A stretch of DNA of 64,000 bases from the NCBI GenBank assembly GCA_030544235.1, contig CM060470.1:12280856-12344855 (forward strand), in the 5' to 3' direction. Source of the stretch: Lepturacanthus savala. Its lineage: Eukaryota; Chordata; Actinopteri; Scombriformes; Trichiuridae. Of this stretch, positions 26,046 through 37,580 are shown in pieces; within the stretch, counting starts at the first letter, position 1, and each line of letters starts with the position of its first letter. Both the position numbers and the translations under genes were made by a program. Below the pieces are notes generated by a model, which did not search any database, had not been told where the DNA came from, and worked only from the letters and a program-made list of their open reading frames with translations.

Positions 26046-26750
26046 AGTGAAAGAAAAGGGGAGAGAAGGAGAACGCAGACAGAGGGAGGCCGAGAGAGAC
26101 TACTGAGAGACAACTGAGGGAGAGTGGAGGGAGAAAGATGAGAGCTGAAGTATGAAGAAAGAAACACCTTTTTTGTGCCAGTGCTCTCTGTCTTCGTCAC
26201 GAGTCGCCTTTGTTGAGCTGCTGCTCTTTTCGGTCCCTTGTTCTTGCCAGCTTCCATTCTTTACCCTTTGCTTTTTGTAAGCCGCGCTAGCAGCAGGACT
26301 CTAGGGTCGGCGCTGCCAGTTCAGACGGACAATTCAACAAATATTTGATGCATTGCAGCAAATTGTCTACATACATTTTGTTTTTTGTTTATTTATCCAG
26401 AGGATTAATCAGAAAAATCAACTTATAACTTCATTGTCTTCATTGCACACGTTGTAATATTCAATATTCATCTTCACTTTGAAAGTCAATCAACAAAAAT
26501 CACATCAGACGTCATAAAAAATAATGCAACTTTTCAAAAATGACTCTTGGTTATCCCTGACGAGTTTTCCCTGACACAAGAACATTAAGTTAGTTCCTGT
26601 GAATAATCTAAATATCTACTACTTTATATAATTTATAAAAGGAAAAGCAAATGCATCGATAATTTAAAAGGTTTGAAACAAATGGTTGCACCCAATTTAG
26701 AAAATTTAGCAAACTGCTAACTTCCATTTGTACAAGAATGACAGGACAGA

Positions 26751-26752
<2 letters not shown>
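26046..26752. other. Unique sequence, no gene seen
   Basis: Includes a GA-rich stretch at about 26050-26150 and otherwise AT-rich DNA. Confidence 0.5.

Positions 26753-26836
<84 letters not shown>
26753..26836. repeat. (CA)n-(TA)n compound microsatellite
   Basis: About 24 CA units (26753-26800) run directly into about 18 TA units (26801-26836). Confidence 0.97.
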
Positions 26837-26841
<5 letters not shown>

Positions 26842-29800
26842 AGATGATTATGTTTTACAAAGTTAAAACATCCCAATGACAGTCACATGGACACATCTAT
26901 TTGATATTCATGGAATAAAATGGAATAATTGATCCTCTGTCATTTCATAGAGCATCACAGGGTTGAAATAAAAAGGGTTTATCTAATGACCAAACACCTG
27001 CAAAAATTATGTAAATTACCATAGACCTCAGTTGTACTTTGGATTTAATGCTCATTAGCAATTATTAGCATGCTGCTGCTCCTCCAGCGATCTTTCTACA
27101 GTGAGTTTGCCAAATAGACCTTGACACTATAGCGTGTGTTGCCGGTATGATGTTAATGCGACTGTCAACAGATCGGTTTCGCTCTGGTTCTGCGCAGAAC
27201 TGCATGCAGCGTGTGGAAATTAGTTTTTAATGACTCAAAATTATTAAGTGATGATCAAAATTGTTGTTTTCTTTCTCTCGACATCAAGTAATCATTGCAG
27301 CCCTAAATCCTTCATGTCTGGCAGCGGTCAATGCTGCAGCGCAGCAGCTAGTGCTCTGTGATAGGGTCCATAAGAAATACTGGCAGTTTGAGCCCAAAAT
27401 AATTATGTCATGAAGAGATGCTCACAAGATATTGTGGTGCAAATATCACCTATCCCACATGATTAAAGCTTCAACAACCTTTGCCTCCATATATTTTTTT
27501 TAATTATTAGTGTTACTATTTTATTAGTATAGATGTATTTAATAAGGCTCCAGCCAAACAGTATGGGGTAGTCTCTTTTTCCATTGATGCTATATTGTCA
27601 GTAATAGGCCTAGTTGTTTGCTGTCAAAGCTTATATCAGACCGGCTTTCTCAAAATTGGGGGACACGTCTAAAAAACATATTTAAAGTGGCATCTAGCCC
27701 TTTGGTGGTGTAAAGATGCACCGTATGCCTTTGATGTTTCAATTTCAATAACACATCTATTTGCAGCTTATTGTCATTTATTTTAAATGTGCTCTATGCC
27801 CTGGTTTATATTACTATCCTCTCGCTTGCATTTTATCCCCCTCTTGATGCACGCTATTTTCCTTCTTTCCAACTCTTTTTTCATCATTTCCCATCATGTG
27901 AGCGTAAAAGGGAACACGACAAGAGCATATCCCAGGTCTTTGAAAGCTACCCTTGCTGTGAATTATGGGCGCATTTACACACTTTAGGACTGTTTAGTGG
28001 GCAGAATGCATAAGGCTGATGTACAGTAAATAAGACAAATGGAGCAATCACAGGCATTGCACCGGCTTGGGGAGAAAATGCTCAAAACTAAATTTTCCGC
28101 TCATAAAACCTTCAACAGTGTTTGCTCACAATACTTCTCGAGTGTCTTCGTGTTTCTGTTTGTGTAGAAGTAGCTTCAGCGAGGCACAATATTTATATCT
28201 TTGTGTTGTGTTCTGGTGCACATACTGACAATCCATACTCTTCAATTACTTTAGCTGGTGCAAAAGCTCTCGTAATAAACCGATTCTCTCTCCAAACAGG
28301 GACACAGACAATACAGCAGCGATAATCAATGTCTTTTTGTTGCACATTTGTCATTTTAATGAGCAGCCGGAATGGTAGAAGTCGTCCAAGACAACTGTGA
28401 CATTACCATTCGGGGATACAAAACACAGGCACACACATACGTAATAGACTACACACACATATACCTCCACTAAATATAAACCAATGAAACTCATTAGGGA
28501 AATACCTTTTGACCTAACGTGCATTTCAGCCCTTTTCATCTTAATGAATGTGTTGCCAGGAGACTTCTTAAAAAAATCACTCTGATCACGGAACGAAACA
28601 TATGGGAGCGAAAAGGCAACTTCGCTTTTGGTCTTTTGCAGAAAATTGGGTAAAACCAGCGGATTGTATCATATTTTTTTTCCAGGCTCTTTAAATTGTG
28701 GATGGAATTTAACCACTGTTAATATAAAGACATATTCTGAGGATACTAATAATGGCTATTTATGTATAAGGGTCCTTCCCAGTTCACTTAACACAACAAA
28801 AAAAAAGTAGTAGTTTAATTCGGCCTTTGGTCAGTCTTTCCCCTGCCACACTCCCCACCCTTTGCTTGACGGCTTCGTTTGTGCTGAGGCAAGCAAAAAA
28901 ACCAACAGTCGACATGCCCAGAGAGAGAAACACAGAGAAAGAGGTAATCCCCATTAGGAGATGACAGCGTTTAAAGCCAAACAGACAGTAGAGCACCCGA
29001 ATCTATCTGCGTTAATGAACCGATGCAGCACTTTTAGCCTGAGTTTGCAATTATTCTCGTTCCCTCCTCGCATTCTCACTTTCCTTGTATTTGCCTTTAC
29101 TTTGCATCTTAGAGGCTGCTTTGCTCTGCATCTACCTATTAGCTCGCATAACCCCTGACCTCTTCTCCCGGCACATGTTGACAAAACATGATTTATGCAT
29201 TGTGGCATGCGCGGGCATCCGGTTATGTATCTCGAAACCGTTTTCTATCAGGAGGCCAATTATTACAAATGCAAAACTTGACATTATGGATGATGTTGGC
29301 ATGTGCTCGCATGTGACATTTTGACATGTGTACAGGGCCACTGTAATTGATCTCTCTCAGCCTCCGCGCGATAAACAAATACAGGTTATCATACGTTCCT
29401 TTGCGTTTTGCCAAAGCTATGATACCACAGTGGCTCAGTCTTCACACAATGTAATGCAATGCACACACAAGCACACACTAGCCTTATGAATGCCTCATAC
29501 TCATGCAAAATGTAGAGTAGAAGGTTCGCTCCATTTATAATTTGCCCCCAACAGACCCTCGGAAGGTTCAGAATTCGGTTGCTCAATTGGGTTTAGGTTT
29601 CCCTCTGACTAGATGAACATATAACACATTACATTCGGTTATGATCCTTAGGTGAAAGATTTTGAGTTTGAAGTGGTATTTGTTTGCATCCATATTTTAT
29701 ATCTTTATATGCAATTATACAACTTTGAAAATTATCTTTGGCTTTAATCTGAACACAGCTTTACAAAAACTTGAAAAAAACACACTATAGCATCTAAAAT

Positions 29801-30396
29801 TAAAAAAAAGAAAAAAAAAGCATTCCTTTGTACAAATGCATATGACTTAATGCATAATCATTGTAAATGCCAACTGTCTGTGGTATTCTCTGTATCTGCC
29901 TGGGCAGAGCCAGAGCTTTCTTCCCTGTCAGGATGCTTTAGTTTTGTGCTCTGTTCTGATGTGGTAAATCAATCCCACACACAACATCCGGCAAGTGAAT
30001 CAAACTGTTCCCAAGGTATGGTTAACTCATTCACTCTGAGGATAGTGTTTCCTGTGATCGTGCGCTGAGATCTCCAAAGCCGTCTTTGAAAGGTTCCCCT
30101 CTGACAGATCTCTTTCCATCAGATTTAAAGATTACCCGTATCCTGGTTCAGCCTCTTCTTGGCACCACCGACAAGTGCCACTAAGAAACAGCTGTCTCCG
30201 AGTAGATCAGTGACATCTGCCTGCTCATCACGATAGTGTGGCTTTCATTTACTGGAGGCTTTTACACACTTGCTTTCTTAAACATTGTTTGTCATGCATC
30301 CTTAAAAGTTTTTTTTTTCAAATAAAGTAAATGGTTCATCTTCCTCCTCAAATAGTTTGTGGTAGTTGCAGCCAAGAGTATGATGTCAAGTCCTCC

Positions 30397-30399
<3 letters not shown>
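26837..30399. other. Unique sequence, no gene seen
   Basis: 3.5 kb with almost no simple repeat and no recognised mobile element. 27010-27220 and 28020-28130 carry homeodomain-like words such as CATTAGCAATTATTAG and may be regulatory. No exon with convincing splice sites was found. Confidence 0.45.

Positions 30400-30469
<70 letters not shown>
30400..30469. repeat. (TA)n microsatellite
   Basis: About 35 TA units, on the left side of the Tc1-like fragment at 30505. Confidence 0.97.
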
Positions 30470-30470
<1 letters not shown>

Positions 30471-30504
30471 TACCAATACTACCAATTGCCATAAAGAGAG
30501 GTAG

Positions 30505-30625
30505 ATATTGTTTTGTTCAATACCTACATATGTGCAGAGAGGCCCATTTCCAGCAACTATCACTCCAGTGTTCTAATGGTACAATGTGTTTTCTCATTGC
30601 GTCAGAAGGCTAATGTAATAACAGT
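30505..30625. mobile_element. Tc1/mariner-like remnant, second copy
   Basis: It contains CAATACCTACATATGTGCAG, GAGGCCCATTTCCAGCAACT, CACTCCAGTGTTCTAATGG and CAGAAGGCTAATG, the same ordered words as the remnant at 10019-10375. Both terminal repeats and all transposase sequence are missing. (TA)n arrays lie 36 bp to the left and 93 bp to the right, so the arrangement mirrors the 10-kb copy. Confidence 0.72.
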
Positions 30626-30717
30626 TTTCTATTCATTTTCCAACTCATGGTGGTAAATAAAAGTGTGATTTTTCATAGAAAACACTAAATAAAATATATA
30701 AAATACAAAAACGGTAG

Positions 30718-30718
<1 letters not shown>

Positions 30719-30782
<64 letters not shown>
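30719..30782. repeat. (TA)n microsatellite
   Basis: About 32 TA units on the right side of the Tc1-like fragment. Confidence 0.97.
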
Positions 30783-30787
<5 letters not shown>

Positions 30788-30999
30788 TCTAATAGATTCA
30801 CAACCACACAACCTGTCTGCCAACACTGACCCTGAAATACCTGCCTCAAAGCATAATGTTTAAATGCCATGACAACATGTGTGAGGGTGAAACACAAATC
30901 ATGTCTCTCCCTCACACACACAGACACAGTGTATGTACTTCGGAAGTGAACATATAATTGCAAGGGCACTGGAGTGGTGATGCTCAATTAGCTTGGTAA

Positions 31000-31025
31000 G
31001 TGTGTGTGTGTGTGTGTGTGTGTGT
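31000..31025. repeat. (GT)n microsatellite
   Basis: About 13 TG units, seen directly. Confidence 0.95.
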
Positions 31026-33613
31026 CACGGTGAATTGAGTGAAGAGGCATGGTTACCAGCTCTCATCAGGTCAGAGAGAAAAGTCATGCAGCATCACGAG
31101 CTGTGAAATATCGGCAGCCATCAACTCCATTACTATAATCGCCAATCAGACGCCCATTCCCACAGTCATCAGTCTGTGTGCATTACACACGAACACACCG
31201 AATTCAAATTACAGTTGTGATATGCATATAAATATTCAACTTAGGAAAATATACAGCTATATATCACACATACACATGACCCGTTTGTGTCTCAACACAA
31301 CGCAGACACTTCTTCTCTATTTACCTTACACTGCTTGACAGTGCTGTGAATTTTAATTATGGCCACGTTAATATGAATAACAGCGCCCACTCATAGACAA
31401 GATCTCCAACCACCTGTCCCACACATCAGACCAAAATTAGAAAGCGGAAACACCAGCAGCTGCTTAATAAATCAACACTTGTCTCTAAAGTATTTTACCG
31501 TATAAATACCTTTGGAAATTGCCACCTCCTGTGCGCTTTAAACATCTTCCCACTTATAAAGTAGCACCGCTTTTAAAGGCAGAGTAATCAGGATTTTCCT
31601 AAAATAGTTGAAAAAAATTGAAAAAAAAGCAAATAGAATCCCTATGTCCCCTATAAGACCCATTAGAAATATGTGGTAGTGGGTTGTTTATTTGCATAGA
31701 CCCTGCCCTGTCTTTAGATATAAATGTTAGTAAAATATCTTTGGAATGGTTTAATACTCACTCACTTTAATACTCGGACGAAAGCTCCGTTGTAAAGTGT
31801 AAAGAATGTATAATACAGCATCGGCAGAGAGAAGCAGTAAAAAGACCTTAAGGTATTGTAAAATATTCAAGACTGTCAACATCAGTGAAGCATTTTTTTT
31901 TTTTAACTGCAAATTACTGTGAAGACGTGGTCATACCCTCTTAATGGCCCATGCAATAAAACACTCTCTTTCTCCACCCATTTTTTAACATATATCCTTT
32001 ATCCATCTCATGATTTCCTTGAAACGGCTGGAAGTGGCACACCATGGGACCTTTTATTATCCACCGCCCCTTCCTAATTAAAGCTCCAGCTACCTGCTTA
32101 GGTTGCACATTGCTGCATGTGCTGTACTGAGTTTGCATCACAGTGAGAACGGGTAAAAGACAAGCCTGGGGATAATTGAGCTGTTAATCCACTGCTGGTG
32201 AAAAAACATGCCGATTGTCAAGAAGCCCCTACAGTATGTCAAAAAGCTCCAATGTCACATGTCTGAGCACATGTGCAAAGCCACATATCAGGAAGTTTTC
32301 CCTTCTATAAACCTATTTGAGGCCTTCAGAGTCCACAGATGGTCACGTATTCCACACATGGCTTTCCCATTAGTTCTACCTTCTCCGTCTCCTCGTCTTC
32401 TAATTTTTTTCCAACAATCGTGGCTGACGGCAAAGCATTCTTCGGACTGTATACAGTACCGTCCGCTGCGCATGGTGTGCTTGTGGGGTGTTGACTGGTA
32501 TTTTTCTCCAGGGATTTGGTTTCCGTAAAAAACTCACGGAGGAAGTAAAGAGGACGGAGGGAGCGACCCCCTACTCCGCCCCCTGCATATGGATTACTGT
32601 AGCTGCCACAGCCGTGCACACATGGTCAGAGTTAGGTCTCAATATGTCTGTCGGCCCACTCCAAATGGATGGAGTATGAGGCTGTGTCATGAAGGATTAT
32701 TGAAAAGTTGAGGAGTGATGCAGCAGGGCTATGAGATTCCAGGCGCAATTGCACAGGCCAAAGGGGTTGAGGAGGTTGCTTTAAAAATGTAATTTGTCAC
32801 AGACTACCTGGTAAAACTCTGTAATCTGCAACACGATAGTGCAATAAGATGCAGCTTTATGTGCCCCCTGTGGTTCATTTATTTCAGGGAACTCCAAGGC
32901 AGACTGCACACAGCATTGCGCAGGTATTCGGTGAGGCACCGTGACTCGAGTTTCAAGAATAAACTTTCGCTTTGATGGTGACAGATGGAAATTATATGAT
33001 GAGTCACACAGGTTTCAGAGGCTCACGAGTTGAAAATACACAGTTAAATGTGCAGACATTGCATAGATTAAGGCCCAATTTAACTAAGAATAAGTCACCC
33101 CCAACTCATCTTAGAATCTGGAAGTTCTACTTTCTATCAAAGGGTTCACTATTTAAGATAAAAGGTCAGATATATTTGCATTGTTTACTTATATTTTGTT
33201 TGGATGCTCTCCAAAAATTTGTTGAAGGGAAAGTGTGCAGGATTTGTCAGTTGCTGTCTGCAAACTTTCTGCACAAGGAAGATGAAATACTTTTTTTTTT
33301 TAATTCTGCCACAGTGTTGTAAAGCACAGATAAAACACCCATGCATCCACACACCTCTGCCCTCTCTCTGGGCTGCCTTTTGCTTTGCCCTCACTGCTCT
33401 GCAGAGGGATCGGTCAAACAGGCACTGTTATTGACTAGGAAAATAAGAAAATACAGTCAGAGGGCAGGGTCTCTGCAGATAAACACACCACCTCACACTT
33501 CTATTGGATGATAAGTGATGATTTGTGTGAGTATTTTGTCTTTCTATAGGGATATAATGCAAGGGAAAGGCTTTATGACTATGATGAATAACTGTTTGAA
33601 TTTGTTATTTCAG
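31026..33613. other. Unique sequence, no gene seen
   Basis: 31340-31560 and 32040-32200 are repeat-free and carry TTAATTATGG and CCTAATTAAAGC words like vertebrate enhancers. Frames such as 32208-32528 and 32972-33322 have no recognisable domain. Confidence 0.45.
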
Positions 33614-33648
33614 AAGAAATGCCCTCATTGCCGATACTTGAATGACAG
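33614..33648 (+). other. Exon-like 35-nt segment (unproven)
   Basis: A pyrimidine-leaning tract ending TTGTTATTTCAG precedes it and GTAACG follows it, so it has acceptor and donor context. In one frame it reads KKCPHCRYLND, including a CPHC motif of the zinc-knuckle type. At 35 nt it would be a micro-exon. No adjoining exon was identified, so chance is the leading explanation. Confidence 0.12.
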
Positions 33649-34002
33649 GTAACGGCTTACATTTGTTTAATTTTTCATACCATAGATCTGTTAATATTGA
33701 TTGACATTTTCAGTGTGGTATTTTAGATGTGTCTAATTGTTGAGATCTTGCTATAATTTTACTAATTTTACTATACAGAGGCATCACTACTGGTTTACTC
33801 GGTCGATGCACCGCTTTAGTACCATGGAACAGATCTTTGCATTCACTGCTTTATAAAGGACCGGCCCACTCACCATTTAGCTCCCTTTTTCACTCAGCCA
33901 CCATTGAGCCCGGACCACTGCACACAGCAATTTCTGTCAGTCTCCCGTGTCATAGAGAATGACTTCAACAAGTGCAAATCTTGTGCCATCTGTCATCACT
34001 GT

Positions 34003-34563
34003 GATTTGACAACCAAGAGGAAAACAATGTCTTTTGGCTGACGACACCAGGGCGAGGCCCACTCTTACTCTGTCTGCCGCGAGGAGCAGGGGTGGTGAAG
34101 GCAGCTCTCAGATTCTGTCCGTCACTGGAAAACGAGACAGAAACAGCTCGTCAACAGTTAAAGGTTGACTGGTGTGTCTCTGATGAGAAGGTCCTCCCTA
34201 CCATTCTCAAGCAGGAACTGCCAACCCACCGATATCTGCTCAAGAACCTGATTGGCATCTTTGAGTCAGCAGCTGAGCAAATTGCCCCTAACCCTCGTAT
34301 AGATCCTCTGTATTCTCAGGCATTCACCACCAACCACAGCCACTGTGTGTGTGTGTGCAGATCAGGGCTCCACAATGGCATCTTAATTCTTTTAATTCTA
34401 AATGAATTGGTCGAAGTTCAGATGAGTATCGAACAACCGCATAAAGGACTGAGATGGGGACTAATAGCTCTCCGATTAACATTCATTTATTTCTCTTCTA
34501 TCTCATTCTTTTTTTATAAACTCACACAGAAAGACACACACACACACACACACACACACTGAG
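34003..34563 (+). other. Long open frame without recognised domain
   Basis: One plus-strand frame runs about 185 codons without a stop, from the TGA at 34002-34004 to the TGA after a (CA)n tract at 34560. The most protein-like stretch, about 34100-34340, includes ENETETARQQLKVDWC and LPTHRYLLKNLIGIFES and has more balanced codon use than neighbouring frames. There is no ATG near the start and the last quarter is low complexity. I do not recognise the family. It could be a decayed exon, a transposon fragment or chance; a frame this long is only mildly unexpected in 64 kb. Confidence 0.15.
34534..34559. repeat. (CA)n microsatellite
   Basis: About 13 CA units, forming the Thr-His repeat tail of the open frame around it. 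Confidence 0.96.
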
Positions 34564-36861
34564 TGTAATGCAGGAGCAATAAGCATGCTGTTCCCCTCTT
34601 ATATTTGCAGGTACCATGTTGTATCGCCATGGTTTAGCCATATCTCTACAATCCCACATTACATATGTATGAGGATAGGGTTTTCCAATCACTTTTGTGT
34701 GTCTTTTAAATTACTTCTCTGTTATCACTGTGGATTACAACCCCGCGCCTCTTTCTACATGGTGGAATGAATTCAATTCTCCCATGCTCAAGATATTACC
34801 TGCCTATTGTGAGCGGATGTCAGTGTGCCTGGGGTTTTCACTGATTTACTGTACATGTGCTTCGCGATTCAAGCGCAGCATTTGACTGTGCTGCTGAATG
34901 AGATGAAATGCACATTTTGCAAGATAACACAGACATACGGCTACACCTGTGGAGCGCTTTTGTGCAAGCTCAGAAGAAAAAAGCACGGTCACACACAAAC
35001 ACTCGTACAGTATTTATGGCATTTGCACCGTATCAAAGAATAGGATCTAAATTTTAAAGTGCATTTTAATATAATATATACATGTGCATTTGAAATGTGT
35101 TGCTGTTGTGTTGCTGCAATCATTCTTCCTATTGACTCTTTGATAACTTCCTAATTTAACCTCACTGTAAAAGATGGCACACAATCCACAGTCATTATTC
35201 TGGGAAAAGATGGGTTCTAATGTTTAATTTTGGTATATTTGTCATTGTTGTTTATGTACTGGCAATAAATTGACATGCAACTACCAGGAAACGTTGCTCC
35301 GAACCAAATCAGCAAAGAAATCCTATTTAGACACAGTGATTTATATAGCCTACTCTGCATCCTTGGAAATAATCCCCTTTATTTGACTGAGACTTAATGC
35401 ATCAGGGTAAGCCTCACTCCAGTCTAGTGGATGCTAGTACTGCAGCTGAAGTGGTTCGGTTAGTGTTAAAATGCCAGAACTAGTTTGTGCACTTTAGGAG
35501 TTTAGTTACATTAAAAGCTGAAGTAGCTAGCTAACAAGTATCCGTAAACACTGGGTAGACTGCAATCTCTTTAACTCCTTTACTTAATGCTGTTCCGCCT
35601 ACGGAGTTTATTCATGGGTTAACCAGATCAGGGATCAGATAAATGCTGTAACACTATGTTATGAAGGGCTGCAGCCTAAACTGAACGTTCTTCCTATCAC
35701 TTGATGTGGCAGAAAGAACGGTGGTTAACTTCAACCACTGTTCTCACAGGGGACAGACCCTGTGTTTCCACTGAAAATGTTATGTATGTATCTCAGAGAG
35801 ACAGATGCATTTAGAACATTTCAAAATTATCTAGAATGCTAGAATGCTTCGCAATCTGAAGTCATTCATTTGGCTTTTTAGATATCAGACAGCAATTCCA
35901 TTTGCCCGAGATGCATTAAGTAGCTAAGTGTATATAGACTGCTTATTTAGACAGAACTGCAGATTTTTTAGTTACACTGAGAAGTAACTTATTTAAAACA
36001 TCACTTCACTAACGGACAAGGACAATGATTATGGTGACCAGTAAATCTGTATAATACACATGTATTACATCGAGATAGAATGAAACAATCCCAAACCTAA
36101 TCCTTTAAGTCTAAAGTATATAGAACGGGATGTTGGCCCTGCTGTGTAAACAATTTATTGAGGTTTTAATGAAAGGCAATACTCATTTTAATATGTAATG
36201 TCTTTAAATTTGCCCATTTCTGTTCCAAGAATTCCATTTTGTGCCCAGGAACTTTTTTCTTAGTAGGGTGGAAAAATTCCTCTAAGACTGCATTTTGATC
36301 ATTAAATACAAATACTTTCCACTGTGTGCATGTCCAGTCTAAACATACGTGCAATATGTTTTTGGCCCACACAATTATGAGAATTAAAAACATGGAACCC
36401 CCACTCACACAATATAATAATACTTATTAGGACTGCTTGTGTATTTGTTCAACAAATCAACATGACAGTAGGATTATGCCTAAAAATAGTAGTCTTGGCT
36501 CACTGCAACAATGTCCTCCTGAGTGCAGAACCAAACCCCTGATATTTTGCGAATGTGTGTGCAAAAGCCTGATGACATACTGTGTATGTCTATGTGCGTG
36601 TATCCGTGTGTGCAATGCACATGTCTGTGGTGTCGTCTCCCTCCCCGTGTTTAATCAGCCATTTAATCAAACTGCAAGGTCAAACGGCAGAACAGGCAGG
36701 AGGAAGCTGAGAGGCTGCAGCGGCTGAAGTTTAAGAGTCACTTTACCGGGCCTGTCACACATCACCGGCATGGGGATAGAAAAGTAGGATTGTGCCATGT
36801 TTACTGCTAGAATTACATTGATTTTCACCTCATGTCTTGAACTGCTGCCACATTTATATAG

Positions 36862-36862
<1 letters not shown>
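34564..36862. other. Unique sequence, no gene seen
   Basis: No recognised element. The frame at 36166-36408 (minus) was considered as a LINE C-terminus but not supported. 36640-36800 is repeat-free and balanced in composition. Confidence 0.45.
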
Positions 36863-36914
<52 letters not shown>

Positions 36915-36920
36915 TATATG
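36863..36920. repeat. (CA)n-(TA)n-(CA)n compound microsatellite
   Basis: About 10 CA units, about 10 TA units and a second short CA run, just left of the palindrome at 36927. Confidence 0.95.
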
Positions 36921-36926
36921 TATATC

Positions 36927-36946
36927 TAATGTCACAGAATTTGCAC

Positions 36947-37028
<82 letters not shown>

Positions 37029-37048
37029 GTGCAAATTCTGTGACATTA
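36927..37048. repeat. 122-bp perfect palindrome with (TA)n core
   Basis: The left arm begins TAATGTCACAGAATTTGCAC (36927-36946) and continues CACATATA. The right arm ends with its exact reverse complement at 37048, and everything between is uninterrupted alternating TA. As printed, the whole 122 bp is self-complementary with no loop. The match ends exactly at C/C on both sides. It could be the termini of a small inverted-repeat element invaded by TA expansion, a cruciform-forming locus, or an assembly fold-back. Confidence 0.92.
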
Positions 37049-37311
37049 CCACAAACTCTTTTTTTATTTCTTAAATGGTCTGTAAATCTGAAATGCAGAA
37101 TACCTTTCAAGGATATTAATTCAACTTTCAACTGCATAGTATATTCTTCAACCATTAAAGTGGAAGATGTAAATAGAAACGTTAGGTTCAGGTTTTGTCT
37201 ATACCACTAAGAGACTTTAAAATAATTAGTTTCGACCCCTTCAGGGCATGGGTAAAATAACATTTCCTGGAAATCTTGAGTCACGTCCATCCATTTCTGC
37301 CATTTTTGTGG

Positions 37312-37580
37312 TAAATGCACTTATATACGCTTCTCTTTCCAAGGTTGTCAGACCAAAGTGTTTTACAAATTCTGCCTCTCATTCAACCATGCGCACACAC
37401 ACAGATTGTGACTCAGCTGCCACGTAAGATGCTGGCCCGACAATCAGGACTAACTTGGACTTCAGTGTCTTGCTCAAAGACATTTAAAACACATGGACAG
37501 GAAGAGCCAAGGAATCGAACCGCCAACCCGGGAAGACCCGCTCATCCTCCTGAGCTGCAGCCCCTCCAGTAGCAGGCTAC
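37312..37580. repeat. Dispersed fish repeat with 'TCGAACC' end
   Basis: It starts CACTTATATACGCTTCTCTT, passes CAGTGTCTTGCTCAAAGACA, then GGACAGGAAGAGCCAAGGAA and TCGAACCGCCAACC, and ends CCTCCTGAGCTGCAGCC. This ordered set is a very common teleost interspersed repeat, whose consensus has 'CACTTATATAGCGCTTTTC', 'CAGTGTCTTGCTCAAGGACA' and 'ATCGAACCGCCAACC...CCTCCTGAGCCACAGCCGCCC'. The copy is moderately diverged. The TCGAACC word is part of this repeat, not evidence for a tRNA gene. Confidence 0.75.

Noticed and set aside
36166..36408. Minus-strand frame considered as an L1 C-terminus
   Set aside because: Only a vague likeness in Trp/Lys-rich spacing; no diagnostic motif.
37510..37530. AATCGAACCGCC resembling a tRNA T-loop
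   Set aside because: It is a fixed part of the dispersed fish repeat at 37312-37580, and no cloverleaf can be formed around it.
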